From: Aedes albopictus
Lineage: Eukaryota; Arthropoda; Insecta; Diptera; Culicidae
NCBI RefSeq assembly: GCF_035046485.1
Contig: NC_085137.1
Span: forward strand, 39,104,566-39,168,565
Direction of reading: 5' to 3'
Length of the DNA stretch: 64,000 nucleotides
Positions within the stretch are counted from its first letter, which is position 1. Every line of letters starts with the position of its first letter. Below the pieces are notes generated by a model. It worked only from the letters and a program-made list of their open reading frames with translations, did not search any database and was not told the DNA's origin. The position numbers and the translations under genes are program-made. This document shows positions 54,151 through 64,000 of this stretch, one piece after another.

Positions 54151-54869
54151 TGATTGAAGACCTGACTACGCCTTTGGTAGTCCGCTGATTCCAATAACTA
54201 TCATCTACTGGAGTGGCCATTGTTTAGGTAGGTCTCTGCCGCTTGGCAAGAGTATCGCTCTTATAGACAAACAAAGATTTTCCTCCATCTCTAAGAAAAG
54301 AGACTTATTGGGGCAATCGGTGAACGATGAACCCTTGACTGGCCGACCGCCACTAGTTACCAAGATAGGGTGTGTTCAAGTTTTCATTATGACGACAACA
54401 TCGACGACGACTACTTGTTCGGTAGCAACAACGCTACGAGGGGCATCACGGATGATGTACTAATTTCATGCACATTTAACACGCGGTTTCATCAAATCCA
54501 ATTACCGACCGGGCGGCAGCAAAGCGGCGTGGCGCTGCGGGGTCGTCTTGGTGGAGGCCTGGCTTGGCCAAAAGATTGCACATTTGTTTAGTGCCTTGAA
54601 AGAAAAACAAAAGTGGTGTGTGGAGGAACCATTGGACGAGTGTGGATGGTTGAAGCGTGGAATTATTGCCAAAGGGCTTGGGCGGCAGTGATGATCTATC
54701 GAAGGAAATATGGCTGGGGTTGAATTCGCCTAGCAGTGTGGGAATGATTTTCTTATAATTGATGAATTTAAATTTTAAATTTTATGAATTTGACGAGATA
54801 CAGTACTATACAGATTAGAATACGAATTGGATGCGATGATCAGATAGCCAAGAAGTGTAGTTCCAAGGG
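54151..54869. other. Unique-looking noncoding DNA
   Basis: Not repetitive. Contains a GACGACAACATCGACGACGAC run. No supported gene. Confidence 0.35.
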
Positions 54870-54879
54870 TTATGTGGTT

Positions 54880-55510
54880 CTCGGCCTTCCTTACCTTCGC
54901 GGTACGCCCGTTAGGGATGACGTACTCTCGAGTCGCTTCACGTTTCGATTGACCACTAAAGTACTCGACTATGGACTATGGAGTCTATGGAGACCGTTAC
55001 TGTCACGAGCAGTTTACGCTTACTCGAGACTATTGCAGATTTATTTGACATTATCTTTGACAATGCCAGGATCACCTTGCTTGCTCTTTTGCAGGCATAT
55101 TCCAAGTGGCTTCCGAATTTCAGCTAATCGTCGATCATGACCCCCAATTTCTTCAGTGAACGCTTAGAGTTGATCGTGCATCCGCCTGTGGTGACCGCTG
55201 CCTGTTGTTCAGACTTGTGGTAAACCACCACCTCCGTTGTGTGGCGCGCGAGTACCATCTGTCTCGGCATCATCCAGTCCTCCACTATGCCAATTGTGTG
55301 CGTTCCTGTCAGTTCCATATCCTCTATCGAATCGCCGTATACCACGAGGGTAATACCATCGAAAAAGTTGACCAGATCTACGCCCGATGGAAGTATGAGC
55401 CTTAATACGCCATCATACGCGGCGTTCCATAGTACCGGGCCCAGGCAGGATGGAGCCTTGAGGTACCCCCGTGGTGATATTGTAGCTCCTCTCACTTTCC
55501 TCGGTGTCAT
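54880..55510 (-). pseudogene. R1-like copy B: RT palm and thumb, catalytic motif destroyed
   Basis: The - strand frame holds GPVLWNAAYDGVLRL, VNFFDGITLVVYG, HTIGIVEDWM, HTTEVVVYHK and KRSLKKLGVMIDD, then YACKRASKVILALSKIMSNK and SSKRKLLVTVTVS. The normal FADD of motif C reads FFDG, so one catalytic Asp is lost. Confidence 0.85.
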
Positions 55511-56260
55511 AGATTAGCACCCTATTCTGCAAGAAGCTCTCCAGTATCCGGCATAGGCTAACCGGAACTCCTAGGTGGTGTGTGACGCACTCGATGGCAG
55601 CCTAGCTGACGCTGTTGAACGTATTCTTTACGTCCAGCATGACGACCGCTCAATAGCGGATTCCTGTTTGCTTCTTTTGAAGCGCTATCTCGGCCGTTTT
55701 GGTTACAGACCTAATAGCATCCACCGTCGATCGACCCTTCTGAAAGCCGAAATGGTTAGCCGAGAAGCAAGTGTCATCGGGTTTCTCGGTATAAACCATC
55801 AGCCTCGACAGATTGATCTGTTCCAACAGTTTTCCGACGGTGTCCAGAAGGAAGATAGGGCTTTATGCCGACGGGTCACCAGGTGGCTTCCCGAGTTTGG
55901 GCAGTAGAACCACTCTATGCCTTTTCCATCTCTTCGGAAATTCGCCTCTGTCCAGGCACATCTGCATGCATAGCCATTCTGAACATGTCAGGGCTATCCT
56001 CGATTGCCGTCTTGACAGCTACTGTCGGGATACCGTCTGGACCCGGAACCATGTTCAAATTAAGCGACTTCGCTATTGCGATGAGCTCTTCATTTGTCAC
56101 CAGGGCGACCACACTTTGGGTTGTTTGGCCATAGGGGACGGAGCCCATGGTATCGTGACGCGGGAATAATGGTTCCACGATCTTCTGCAGCATCTCGGGG
56201 AATCGTTCTGGGGGTGCTGACGCGCCCTTCATTTTGGCCATGACTAATCTGTAGGCATCA
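55511..56260 (-). pseudogene. R1-like copy B: RT fingers and motif A
   Basis: VPGPDGIPTVAVKTAIEDSP and PDMFRMAMH, then in another frame NHFGFQKGRSTVDAI, AVVMLDVKNTFNSVS (motif A) and LIYDTEESERSYNITTG. In-frame stops occur before and after motif A. Confidence 0.83.
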
Positions 56261-57060
56261 CCCTAAGGGGTCGGTATGGCTGCCTGGCAGAGATTTTTGA
56301 AACACTTCCGCTTACGTGCCCTAATCTCTTTGTTCAGTGCCAGTTCAGCCACCCTGTAGGTTTCAAATCGCTCCATTCTACCCTCATCGTGTGGGCTGTT
56401 TGCTTCCTCCTTCTAGCTCTCAGGCAGGATGCGCGGAGTTCTGCGATTTCTGGACACCATCAGTATACCGGTTTGCGTCCATTTTTGGGTAGGGATCGGC
56501 TTGGCATTGCGGTGTCACACGGCATACGGTTCCGACAAGATCATCGCTCGTCGGTGTTACCCTCCATAAGCAATCGCTCCACAAATGCTCCACGAAGCGC
56601 CGTGGGTTCGTGGCCGTCTTCCTCCGTGTTTCACCCAAAATCGAATCGGCAAATGATCACTGTGCGTGTATCCATTGTCGACCCTTCAGTCCGAACTGGA
56701 GTTTAGCCCCGGGCTCCAGTAGGTCGCATCAATGATGGACTCTGCACCGTTCCTACTAGTGCGCACCGTTCCACTAGTGGGCTTGGTAGCGAATCCAGCA
56801 TAGACGAAAACTGGTCAATCGGCCACCTGGGGGAGCCTAACAACTGCAGTAGTACACCTCGTTGATCTTCGCTATTGCGAAGCCCTCATCCGACGTGAAT
56901 ATTATTTCCTTGACTGGAAAACGACCGGTTGTACAGATCGCCGCTAGCTTGACCTTTTCCGCTACCCAGTTCCCGTTATCGGAAGGGATGCGGTATGGGT
57001 CAGATAGTAGGGCGATGTCTGTACTTGAGTTCGAGACTGACTGCCACAGCAACTATTGTG
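56261..57060 (-). pseudogene. R1-like copy B: endonuclease N-part and linker, internally deleted
   Basis: The frame 56837-57052 reads DIALLSDPYRIPSDNGNWVA, ICTTGRFPVKEI and FAIAKINEVYYCSC, the start of an R1-type endonuclease with Asp in place of the usual Glu of the S-D/E-PY box. The GDFNAW and SDH motifs are not found. Confidence 0.78.
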
Positions 57061-57440
57061 CGGCTTCACAGTGCAGTGGTTCAGGTTTAGCTCGCCCGTC
57101 GTGTGACCCTTGATCGCCGTGCAAATCAGGCATTTTGGTGCCGAGTTGCACTCCCTGGAGATATGGCCATCCACCCCGCACTTGCTGCAAAGCTTGCTCC
57201 TATCGGGGCCTTTACACGTCGACGACTTATGTCCTTGCTCAAAGAACTTGAAGCACGCCACTGGCGGCTCGTATATGTTGATCTTGTCGTCCGCAGACGC
57301 CTTGTTCGCTGGTGGGTACACCAGCCCCTCGTAGTGGCGAGCTCGCCAGTGCTCCTCGCGCGTTCATGGATTTAGTAGTAATTTCCCTCACTGCCAATGA
57401 AATAGTCGCCAATGATCCTTGTGGTTATCTATGCCACCCA
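57061..57440 (-). pseudogene. R1-like copy B: ORF1 C-terminal zinc knuckles
   Basis: The - strand reads CFKFFEQGHKSSTC (second Cys replaced by Phe), CSKCGVDGHISREC (intact CCHC) and CLICTAIKGH, then LNLNHC, which marks the ORF1/ORF2 border as in copy A. Confidence 0.85.
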
Positions 57441-57459
57441 AGGGTTGGCACAGGCCCTT

Positions 57460-57649
57460 GGGGCTGTCCATAAACCACGTGGTCATTTATTGGGAGATTC
57501 CGAACCACTCACCACACCCCCCCTCCTTCCGCGTGGTTTTTTGTCCATACAAAAAAATTAAATTTGTATGGGCCGTGGTCTTTTCCCTAAACCCCCCTCC
57601 CCCCCCCCCCCCACCTCCTAGCATGACCAAGTGGTTTATGGATGGCCCC
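57460..57649. mobile_element. Complete MITE, GGGGCTGTCCATAAACCACG termini, TSD CTT
   Basis: A 190-bp element with inverted ends (right end complement GGGGGCCATCCATAAACCAC) and C-rich tracts in the middle. CTT occurs on both sides (57457-57459, 57650-57652). A 3-bp duplication fits PIF/Harbinger, as for the MITE at 25879. Inserted in R1-like copy B. Confidence 0.85.
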
Positions 57650-58080
57650 CTTATGGAGACTGAACTCAGAGCCGTAACAGCACTAATCAGGATTGTTCAT
57701 CTGAACCTACTTCCACCCAGTTAGTTGCCTAAGCTGGGAACAGGTCAGGAACATACTTTAAGGCCACGCCACGGTTTTATGGGACGGAAGACAGCGCTGA
57801 CATTGGCTCAGTCACCGTTTTAAGTCAGTGTCACCCGACAGTTACGAATTACAAAGCAAGATCAGTATGCCGTAATCACGAAATTGCTGACGTCGTTCCT
57901 GATGTGTCCGAAGCACCCCTAGCTGGGCTGTGATACTTTGGAAGCGGTGCCGTATCGCTTGTACAGAGTTGCTTCCGGATGTGTGGAATTTCTGAAAAGA
58001 CCCAACAGAGCCCACTGCAGGTGACCCGCCACGCCTAGGCTTACTCCGCTTGAGCAATACGTATGTCTCTATATGCGTAT

Positions 58081-58487
58081 ACGGTGCTCGGTTACCTCCC
58101 GGTGCCCAAGGGTGGTAAGTCCACACTGATGTGTGGATATGGTTCGCTTAGAAAAGAAAATTTTAGGATTGGCTTTCTCAGTCATTTAGTCAAGACAAGT
58201 ATTTTATATTATTTCGACGTTTCGGCCTTTTTGTTGTGGCCTTCTTCAGGGATTGCCTTGTCTACCGTCTGCCGTCATGAATAATTACTACTGATTTGAC
58301 CATGACATGGAGTTTTCATGCCTGCTGTTTGCTAAACTAACAATTTGAAGGTATCTTCTTTTGCTACACTATCACTCAACACTGCAACGACTATTAAAAA
58401 AATGAGAGAGAAGAGAATCCTAGGCTCCTACCTGACTCCCAGAAAGTGGAGTTCGTCAAGCCCCTGAACTCCTATCTCTGCTGCCTC
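58081..58487. other. Noncoding; contains a GACGTTTCGGCC...GGCCTTCTTCAG motif
   Basis: TTCGACGTTTCGGCCTTTTT followed by GTGGCCTTCTTCAGGGATTG at 58210-58255 is a phrase I associate with Penelope-like or other retroelement ends; no coding sequence accompanies it. The rest is unassigned. Confidence 0.35.
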
Positions 58488-58619
58488 TAAGGACAAAGTG
58501 TCGAAAGGACAAAACATCGAGAAGAAAAAGAATGGGTGCCTTTTGAAAGAATAAAAAACTCACCATTTGCTTATACTATTCTTTTTAGACGTTTTGATCT
58601 TTCGACGTTTCGTCCTTAA
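58488..58619. mobile_element. Tiny foldback of the GGACAAA-GTCGAA type (132 bp)
   Basis: Left CTAAGGACAAAGTGTCGAAA and the complement of the right end (TTAAGGACGAAACGTCGAAA) are inverted. Construction recalls the AAAGGTCGAA element at 46352-47303. Confidence 0.7.
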
Positions 58620-58677
58620 GCCGTCCGTCTTACCATACACAATGCAAAATATTTATTTCACCGTCGTACTTTAATTT

Positions 58678-58843
58678 TCTGTATTAACGTGATTTTTAGC
58701 CCTAGGCTATTTCATCTCGGGACCCACGCTTTACTTCCCTTCCGAAGGAAGAACTCACATTTTGCGAGTTTGTCGGGAGTGGGATTCGATCTCAGGTCCT
58801 CGGCGTGATAGTCAAGTGTTCTAACCATCACACCAGGTCCGCT
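58678..58843 (-). mobile_element. tRNA-derived SINE, third family
   Basis: The - strand starts GCGGACCTGGTGTGATGG, with TGGTTAGAACAC (A-box-like) and GAGATCGAATCC (B-box-like), followed by GAGTTCTTCCTTCGGAAGG and CCTAGGGCTAAAAATCACG. The tRNA-like head with anticodon-arm-like CTTGACTATCACG is clear. The acceptor stem does not close, so it is not a tRNA gene. Confidence 0.78.
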
Positions 58844-59111
58844 CCACACCGCCGTACCTCGTAATCCATGAAATTTACCTGAATTTCGATATGTATGGGA
58901 CGGTACGAAAATAGGACAATTTAATGTTAAAAAAGCTTATTTACTGCCACTCTTAAGTTAGATCCCACACAGTACGAACAAAGTCTGTAAATTTATGATG
59001 AACTGAATGTAACAAATTGACCTCCATCATGTTCGATAGAAATTTATGTGTGATCTTAAAATTACACTGCTGATTGGTGAGAAAAATGCTATTAACAGCA
59101 TCGACTTTTCA

Positions 59112-59212
59112 GAGAAACTTTGAAAAAAATACCAACACGAGAATCGAACTCAGATCCTCCGAGTGAGAGTCTACGTCTGACCCCTCTAGGCTGTTTCACC
59201 AAGTTGAAGAGA
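59112..59212 (-). mobile_element. tRNA-like SINE fragment
   Basis: The - strand reads AGCCTAGAGGGGTCAGACG, then CACTCGGAGGATCTGAGTTC and GATTCTCG (B box GAGTTCGATTC). Only the promoter head is evident. Confidence 0.55.
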
Positions 59213-59271
59213 AGGCAATCAAAGATAAACATATTCCACCATAAACGAACAAACTGTTCTACCGCTTTAGC

Positions 59272-59272
<1 letters not shown>

Positions 59273-59350
<78 letters not shown>
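59273..59350. repeat. (AG)n microsatellite
   Basis: About 78 bp of uninterrupted dinucleotide repeat. Confidence 0.97.
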
Positions 59351-59352
<2 letters not shown>

Positions 59353-59781
59353 GTCTCCACAGCGAGGCAGACGAAATCACTCCGATTGGCTGACGACTGA
59401 GCGTGGCTGTCCTCGTTTACGTTACTACATGTAAATTTCAAGCGAATATGTCTCAAAATCTGTAAACAATACGCATGATTGGCTGGTTACTGAGCGGACT
59501 GTATCATCTCTCAATGGCTGTAATTTTAAAGTTTCTGCCATAATTTTCAGTCGATCTTTAGCTTACGTGTTGTTTAATTTTCATGATTTCTTTCTGTGCA
59601 TCACTTATACGTGTAGTAAGGTAAATGATTGTTTATTTTTAACACTTATGACAAATGTATTCTCTCACAGAGGAGTTCAATAATCTTCAACTGATAAGAA
59701 GATAGAGCTAATCGTAAAAGAAAGCCAAATTTGAGCTATTAAATGGAAGAACTAGTCATCGGTCCGCCTTACCCCCCTCTA
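59353..59781. other. Noncoding DNA
   Basis: No feature recognised. Confidence 0.35.
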
Positions 59782-59870
59782 AATGTCCTTTACAAAGAGT
59801 TCCTGGACCGGCCGGGAATTGATTCCGTCACCCTTAACATGGTCATGCTGGACACCCACACCTTTACAAC
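59782..59870 (-). mobile_element. Feilai-like SINE fragment
   Basis: The - strand gives CCAGCATGACCATGTTAAGG, GTGACGG, AATCAATTCCCGGCCGGTCC and AGGAACTCTTTGTAAAGGAC, matching positions 17600-17665 of the SINE at 17561-17837. Both ends truncated. Confidence 0.75.
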
Positions 59871-60007
59871 TGTGGCTATATGAATACCATATATATGCTG
59901 CCTACACTATTCTCTGCTTTTGTAATCTGCAATTCAATAGGAATGTGAACAGAAATGCCTTTATGGTGAAGATTTTTTTCGAGCAATGATTTTAGCTGCT
60001 ATGATTG

Positions 60008-60648
60008 GAGGGGTCCAGAATCAAAGGGGTGTAAGTGACCATTTTGTCGATGTTGAGTTGGGCATATCATAAAATTCTTCAGATTTCAAGCTTTCAGGAA
60101 CTTTTTTAAGATTGTTCCTACGATGATAGGAAAAATTACAATAAATCAGAGAAAATTGGGTTGATTTTGAAACTTTATACATTTTGTATGGGAAGAAAAT
60201 TTGATCAAAAACTTTAAACCTCATTTACTCGAAAGTGGGTGTTCTGTACGGGGTCGAAATCACGGGCGTAATTTTCGGAGGATCATTTGGGCACATAAAA
60301 CGACGCGATTACTGACCGAAAACCGAATTTATTTTGCACTAAATGAGGCACTTTATTTGCATGTGGCTGAGTTCACTGTGGTTTATTACCTACTATATCT
60401 ATCTAGACTACTGTGCTGGTGACCGGTCTGGTTGGGCGACAGCGAAAGAGGAAGCTCAAAATCGCCTAATTAGCTTATGGAATGCGAGTGCGTTTTTCAC
60501 ACAATAGAATGTGAGGGTGCGTTACAATTCGCAATTTTGGTAGAAGCTGGATTCTATAGCAAGATTTAAATTTAAATATTGTGTTGAAATATTTCTAATC
60601 CTAACAGTGGGATTTTGTCACTTACACCCCTTTGCTTCTAGCCCCCTC
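60008..60648. mobile_element. TIR element with CAAAGGGGTGTAAGTGAC termini
   Basis: Left GAGGGGTCCAGAATCAAAGG and the complement of the right end GAGGGGGCTAGAAGCAAAGG continue into a shared GGTGTAAGTGAC. About 32 bp of inverted terminus, 641 bp in total. No transposase. Target duplication unclear. Confidence 0.72.
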
Positions 60649-60847
60649 ATTTAGAATACAAAGCAACTGTAATGATAAATCTTGAGGAATCAGCGGGTGT
60701 CTTCGATCAACTTTTCAGCTCGGTGCGATGTTTGGTTCTTCAGATTGTGCTTTTGAAAATTCAAGATGTGCATGTGTCTTCGTTATACAATCACCTTAAT
60801 GTTAAAAAGGAAAAGGTTCCGCTTGCTATCACCTCAGACTGTAGATA

Positions 60848-61697
60848 CCGTCAAGGCGCCATTCACCGTGTGCCTTCGAATATTTTTTCATTATTTCCAT
60901 ATTATGATTGAATGATATGACAATTTTCCTTCAATTCCACCAATACAACACTAATGTATTGTTACCATGCCATAACGCTCATTAGAAACATTTAAAAGTA
61001 TCATTTTGACACTAAAGTGTGTTTACATGAAGCGGGTTTCCGCTCGTTCACTGCATTGATAGTGAAAAAACGAAAACTGCGCTAAGGTGATTTAAGCGAT
61101 CAACTAAATGTAGTAACGTTTTTATTCCACCAAGAAGCAATTAAATTCACATATCAGGTATGTATTTTGCATTACCGACGTAAGTTTAACTAGAAAGTAC
61201 GATTCCTCGTACTTTTTAATTGAAACAAAAAGGCACGGTAAATGGGTACCCTAAAAATCAATGGTCTCCATTCACCGTGCCCCATATTGTCCCATATATC
61301 TAGAAAAAATCGAAAACTTGAACATTCGTTTTTCTAATAAAATCTTGCAAGTTATTACTTGAAATGAATTTAAACGAAGAAAATTCCCTTGACTGGGTTG
61401 TTTTGATCATTTTTAAACAAAGAAGAATAAAATTTCTCATACACGGTGAATGGGTCCCTACTACCATGGTGAATGGTGACCTACCACGGAATTAGACGAC
61501 CCTACTACCCTTTACTAATTGTATTATATCACCAAATTTTCTGAAAAATTTTCTACTTCTGTGGATATTGCTTTAATTTCAACCTATAATGAAGGCAATT
61601 AAAAGCGGCACCAACAATGTTTTTAAGACTAGTGTCAAATGACAGCCCTTATTTGCCCCGAATCTTCTTAGATCCACGGTGAATGGTGCCTTGACGG
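60848..61697. mobile_element. TA-flanked element with repeated CACGGTGAATGG motifs
   Basis: Starts CCGTCAAGGCGCCATTCACC and ends GGTGAATGGTGCCTTGACGG, flanked by TA (60846-60847, 61698-61699). The motif CATTCACCGTG or its complement recurs at 60870, 61270, 61443, 61470 and 61677. 850 bp, no coding frame. Confidence 0.82.
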
Positions 61698-61699
61698 TA

Positions 61700-61880
61700 C
61701 TATTTATCAAAAAAATGTGCAAAACGGCCAAAAAGCGTTGAGATGCCCTAAAGCTTTTAAATTTAGTGCTAGCATGCTCAAGTAAGAAGATATAACTGAT
61801 CTAGATCAGTCAAAACGCACCGTCAAGCTTATACCTATTATTATCTAGAAATCTAGTCATAATATACCTGGATATAAAAA
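61700..61880. other. Noncoding spacer
   Basis: No feature seen. Confidence 0.4.
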
Positions 61881-61889
61881 TAAATTTGC

Positions 61890-62215
61890 AATTAAAAATG
61901 AGTCGGTTCAGTTCAGTTTGACGAATAGAGATTATGTCTGTATGTGTGTAGTGTATGTATGTATGTCTGTCTGTGCGCAAAAATAGTTCACTTACTTTTA
62001 AGGCACTTCCCATTGGCCGATTTTATGGATAATAGCTCGAATCGAACCGGATTTCAATCGTATTGTTCGCTTTAGAAAATGGTACGGATTGGTAAAGGCG
62101 TTCCGGAGCTATGGCCATTTTACTGATCCGGACCAGCACCGGTGAACTGGTCATATATAAAACTGAACCAAATTCTATCATGCGACACATCAAATTGCGC
62201 CGTATTATGTAAACT
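61890..62215 (-). repeat. Diverged copy of the 152-bp satellite element end
   Basis: Same order as 11895-12170: AGAGATTATGTCTGTATG, a GT-rich run, GGCCGATTTTATGG, TTAGAAAATGGTACGGATTG, GCGTTCCGGAGCTATGGCCA, TCCGGACCAGCACCGG, GCGACACATCAAATTGCG. It ends after one unit. This shows that the 11.8-16.3 kb structure belongs to a dispersed family. Confidence 0.82.
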
Positions 62216-62575
62216 TTGGCATGGTTGCCGAATTTTATGCGGAAATCATCATTGGAAACCACAAAACCACGATGTTTGCCAAAAATGCAAGATGGCCGCC
62301 CACAACTAGAAGAGGCGACTGTTTTAAGAAGTTTAAGCAAGGCTCTTAAGCTACGCAATATGGGTTTATTTGGTAGGGGGAAGATGGTGACCAGAGTATC
62401 TAAGATGGCGGCCCAAATCCAAGATAGTGGCTCAAAATTAAAGATGTCGGTTGTTTTGGGATTTTTATGCTCTCAAGCCATCATACAATATGGGTATATT
62501 TGGTAAAGTCTAGAGTCCAGAAATAGTGACTAGACCATACAAGATGGCGGCCCACGGCAAAAAAAAATCAAGATG
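62216..62575. repeat. AAGATGGCGGCC-containing tandem repeat
   Basis: AAGATGGCCGCCCAC (62289), TAAGATGGCGGCCCAA (62400) and CAAGATGGCGGCCCAC (62540), each followed by TTTTAAG / TTTTGGG and AATATGGGT(T/A)TATTTGG boxes, indicate two to three diverged units of about 110-140 bp. Confidence 0.7.
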
Positions 62576-62585
62576 CCAGCAGTTT

Positions 62586-63245
62586 TAAGGAGCTTTCCCA
62601 AGTAACAATTTTGATTTTATCGAAGTTTTTTAGCGAATCAAAAACCCTAACCAAAAAACCATTGATGCCGACTTGAAAATATTCTCGAGCTCCTTTATGC
62701 CTCCAAAAGTCCACGATCTGGCTAGTTGGCCCAGCCTTATCATGATCTACAGGACTTCGTATGCAAACCGGCTTAGGATTTCGGGTTGTATCATAGTTTT
62801 ATTAACCTTCTAAATAAAACCATATTCTGACTTGTCAAATATTTGTTTTCATTATTTTTCACTATCAATGTTTGATCGTCAGAATAAATTTTGCTTGGTT
62901 GTTTCTCTAGCCATGATTGGGAAGATGCCGATCTGGAATTTAGATTTGATTTTCTATTTAATATGTATGTGTTCGGAGATATGCCACGAGAAATTTGTGG
63001 TGAATGTGACTGTGATAATGACAAAAAATAAGTGCGCCACACAAACTGTGCATTAATAGGGAGTTAAATGTATTTAATATACTCGGTGGAATTGGTCGTG
63101 AAAAAGGTTTTTTCAACATAGCGGAGTTTCAAAAACATGTTATTTTTCTGAAAATAATACGACGGAAACGTATTGAATCGTTAAGTTTGATCTTAAGCGC
63201 TGTACGTGAAATCATAAAATTGAGTAATGATTTTTCTGTGTTTAC
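62586..63245. other. Noncoding; begins with a CCCAAGTAACAATTT end
   Basis: A single terminus of the family described at 18309 occurs at 62589-62603; no partner found in the remaining window. No gene recognised. Confidence 0.4.
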
Positions 63246-63246
63246 A

Positions 63247-63489
63247 TAAATTCAAGACCAACAATTGAAAAGGCCGCATCAACATTTTGTAAACAAACAT
63301 GTTTCTGTCGATTTAGGGCCTTTTGAGCTCCACCCACACATCTCACCACCACTAACAGAATGCGCAAACATCAAGCTTTCTGTTAGTAGTGGTGAGATGC
63401 GTGGGTGACGTTCAGAAGGCCCTAAATCGACAGAAACGTGTTTGTTTACGCAATGTTGATGCGGCCTTTTCAATTGTTGGTCGTGAATT
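63247..63489. mobile_element. Foldback MITE, arms of about 103 bp, 21-bp loop
   Basis: Arms 63256-63358 and 63380-63482 are reverse complements with about ten differences (GACCAACAATTGAAAAGGCC; CTGTCGATTTAGGGCCTT; CTCACCAC-ACTAACAG); pairing extends outwards through ATAAATTCA / GTGAATTAT. Read-through RNA would be a long hairpin. Confidence 0.88.
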
Positions 63490-64000
63490 ATCCCGGCTAG
63501 GCGACATATTTTTCTGATAAAACTCTGTGTTCCTGATGATTTCTCAAATAGGGCAAACCCTCCTAAAGTGGTCATAACTGAGCTTATGATAGAACTAACG
63601 GTCTTATCACAGCATTTCTTGGTCTATGATACGGCCACGAAATCATTTGTTGGTTCTCAGCGTTGCCTCACAGTTTTGATTATTTGTTTACAAAAAGAAA
63701 TCGCTCCGACAACAATCGCAAATTCAAATTTTATTGAAATGGCATATAATTTTGTAACAATTTAGTTTTTAAGTCATTTTTGTACTATTTTTTTTTGCCT
63801 ATGTTTTAATGTGTAGGGTAGAAGCTTCAGTTTTGGCCAGCCCGGAGTTTTGGCCATAGTGCGGTATTCAGCCTGTAACGATCTAAATTGGCATAATTTT
63901 GTTTTTACTAGTAGATTCTAATATAATAATATGATTGCAGCTGTTAAAACCATACATTTTGATTAAAAACTGGGAGAAAAAAATAATTTGCCTTAAAAAA
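63490..64000. other. Noncoding to window end
   Basis: AT-rich; a short direct pair TTTTGGCCAGCCCGGAG / TTTTGGCCATAG lies near 63831-63860. No feature supported. Confidence 0.35.

Larger units (their letters stand above)
54870..58080 (-). mobile_element. Decayed R1-like non-LTR retrotransposon (copy B)
   Basis: The - strand order from 57440 to 54870 is ORF1 zinc knuckles, endonuclease start, linker, RT fingers, motif A, motif B, broken motif C, thumb. Upstream sequence to about 58080 is probably its ORF1 N-part or 5' UTR, split by the MITE at 57460-57649. The middle of the endonuclease is deleted and the 3' part after the thumb is missing. It is related to copy A but clearly distinct. Confidence 0.85.

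Noticed and set aside
58778..58843. Possible tRNA gene on the minus strand
   Set aside because: Same reasoning: tRNA-like head of a SINE.
59120..59456. RE-repeat ORF and its Leu/Ser shadow
   Set aside because: (AG)n microsatellite read as codons.

Overview
This window looks like non-genic, repeat-saturated chromosomal DNA from a culicine mosquito, most likely Aedes. The evidence is tRNA-derived SINEs that look like the Aedes Feilai family, non-LTR elements of the I and R1 types, long degenerate arrays of a GGAGGAATTCCT-type 12-mer, and many TIR elements bounded by TA, TTAA, 3-bp or 8-bp target duplications. The species call is inference. I found no host protein-coding gene, rRNA or functional tRNA gene.

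Layout. 1-5562: a non-LTR retrotransposon on the + strand with two long intact ORFs that overlap by 8 nt; its 5' end runs off the window. 5563-6770: AT-rich noncoding DNA. 6771-10735: a first GGAATTCC-type array that changes polarity near 7325 and carries a MITE, a hairpin repeat and an exact 82-bp duplication. 11826-16300: a giant inverted arrangement of a 152-bp satellite, interrupted by two MITEs and a SINE. 16300-21960: mostly single-copy-looking DNA with a SINE, a 1.6-kb TIR-bounded segment and a 157/163-bp palindrome. 21990-25160: a second GGAATTCC-type array holding a TTAA-flanked insertion. 25169-26403: a palindromic MITE interrupted by a SINE and by another MITE.

26404-31215: fragments and unique-like DNA, with a TA-flanked 594-bp MITE and a tiny LINE tail. 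31216-37345: a decayed R1-like retrotransposon on the - strand, interrupted by three DNA elements, one of which holds a solo LTR. 37370-38745: a TTTCAGGGG-type 12-mer array. 39377-40299: a complete palindromic TA element. 42425-43417: an hAT-like non-autonomous element. 43917-44838: a foldback made of CCATAGAAAA units. 45440-47440: a second TTTCAGGGG-type array (opposite polarity) with nested MITEs. 49405-54150: a 4.7-kb array of TTTCCAGTTCAT-type 12-mers with a 781-bp higher-order period. 54870-58080: a second decayed R1-like copy on the - strand. 58488-64000: small SINE and DNA elements, another decayed copy of the 152-bp satellite end, and a 103-bp-arm foldback.

Functionally, only the first element encodes a plausible working machinery (an RNA-binding Gag-like protein, then a polyprotein with endonuclease, reverse transcriptase and RNase H). 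SINEs would depend on LINE enzymes in trans; the MITEs would depend on transposases that are not encoded here. Several insertions can be checked inside the window because an uninterrupted copy or a target duplication is present.
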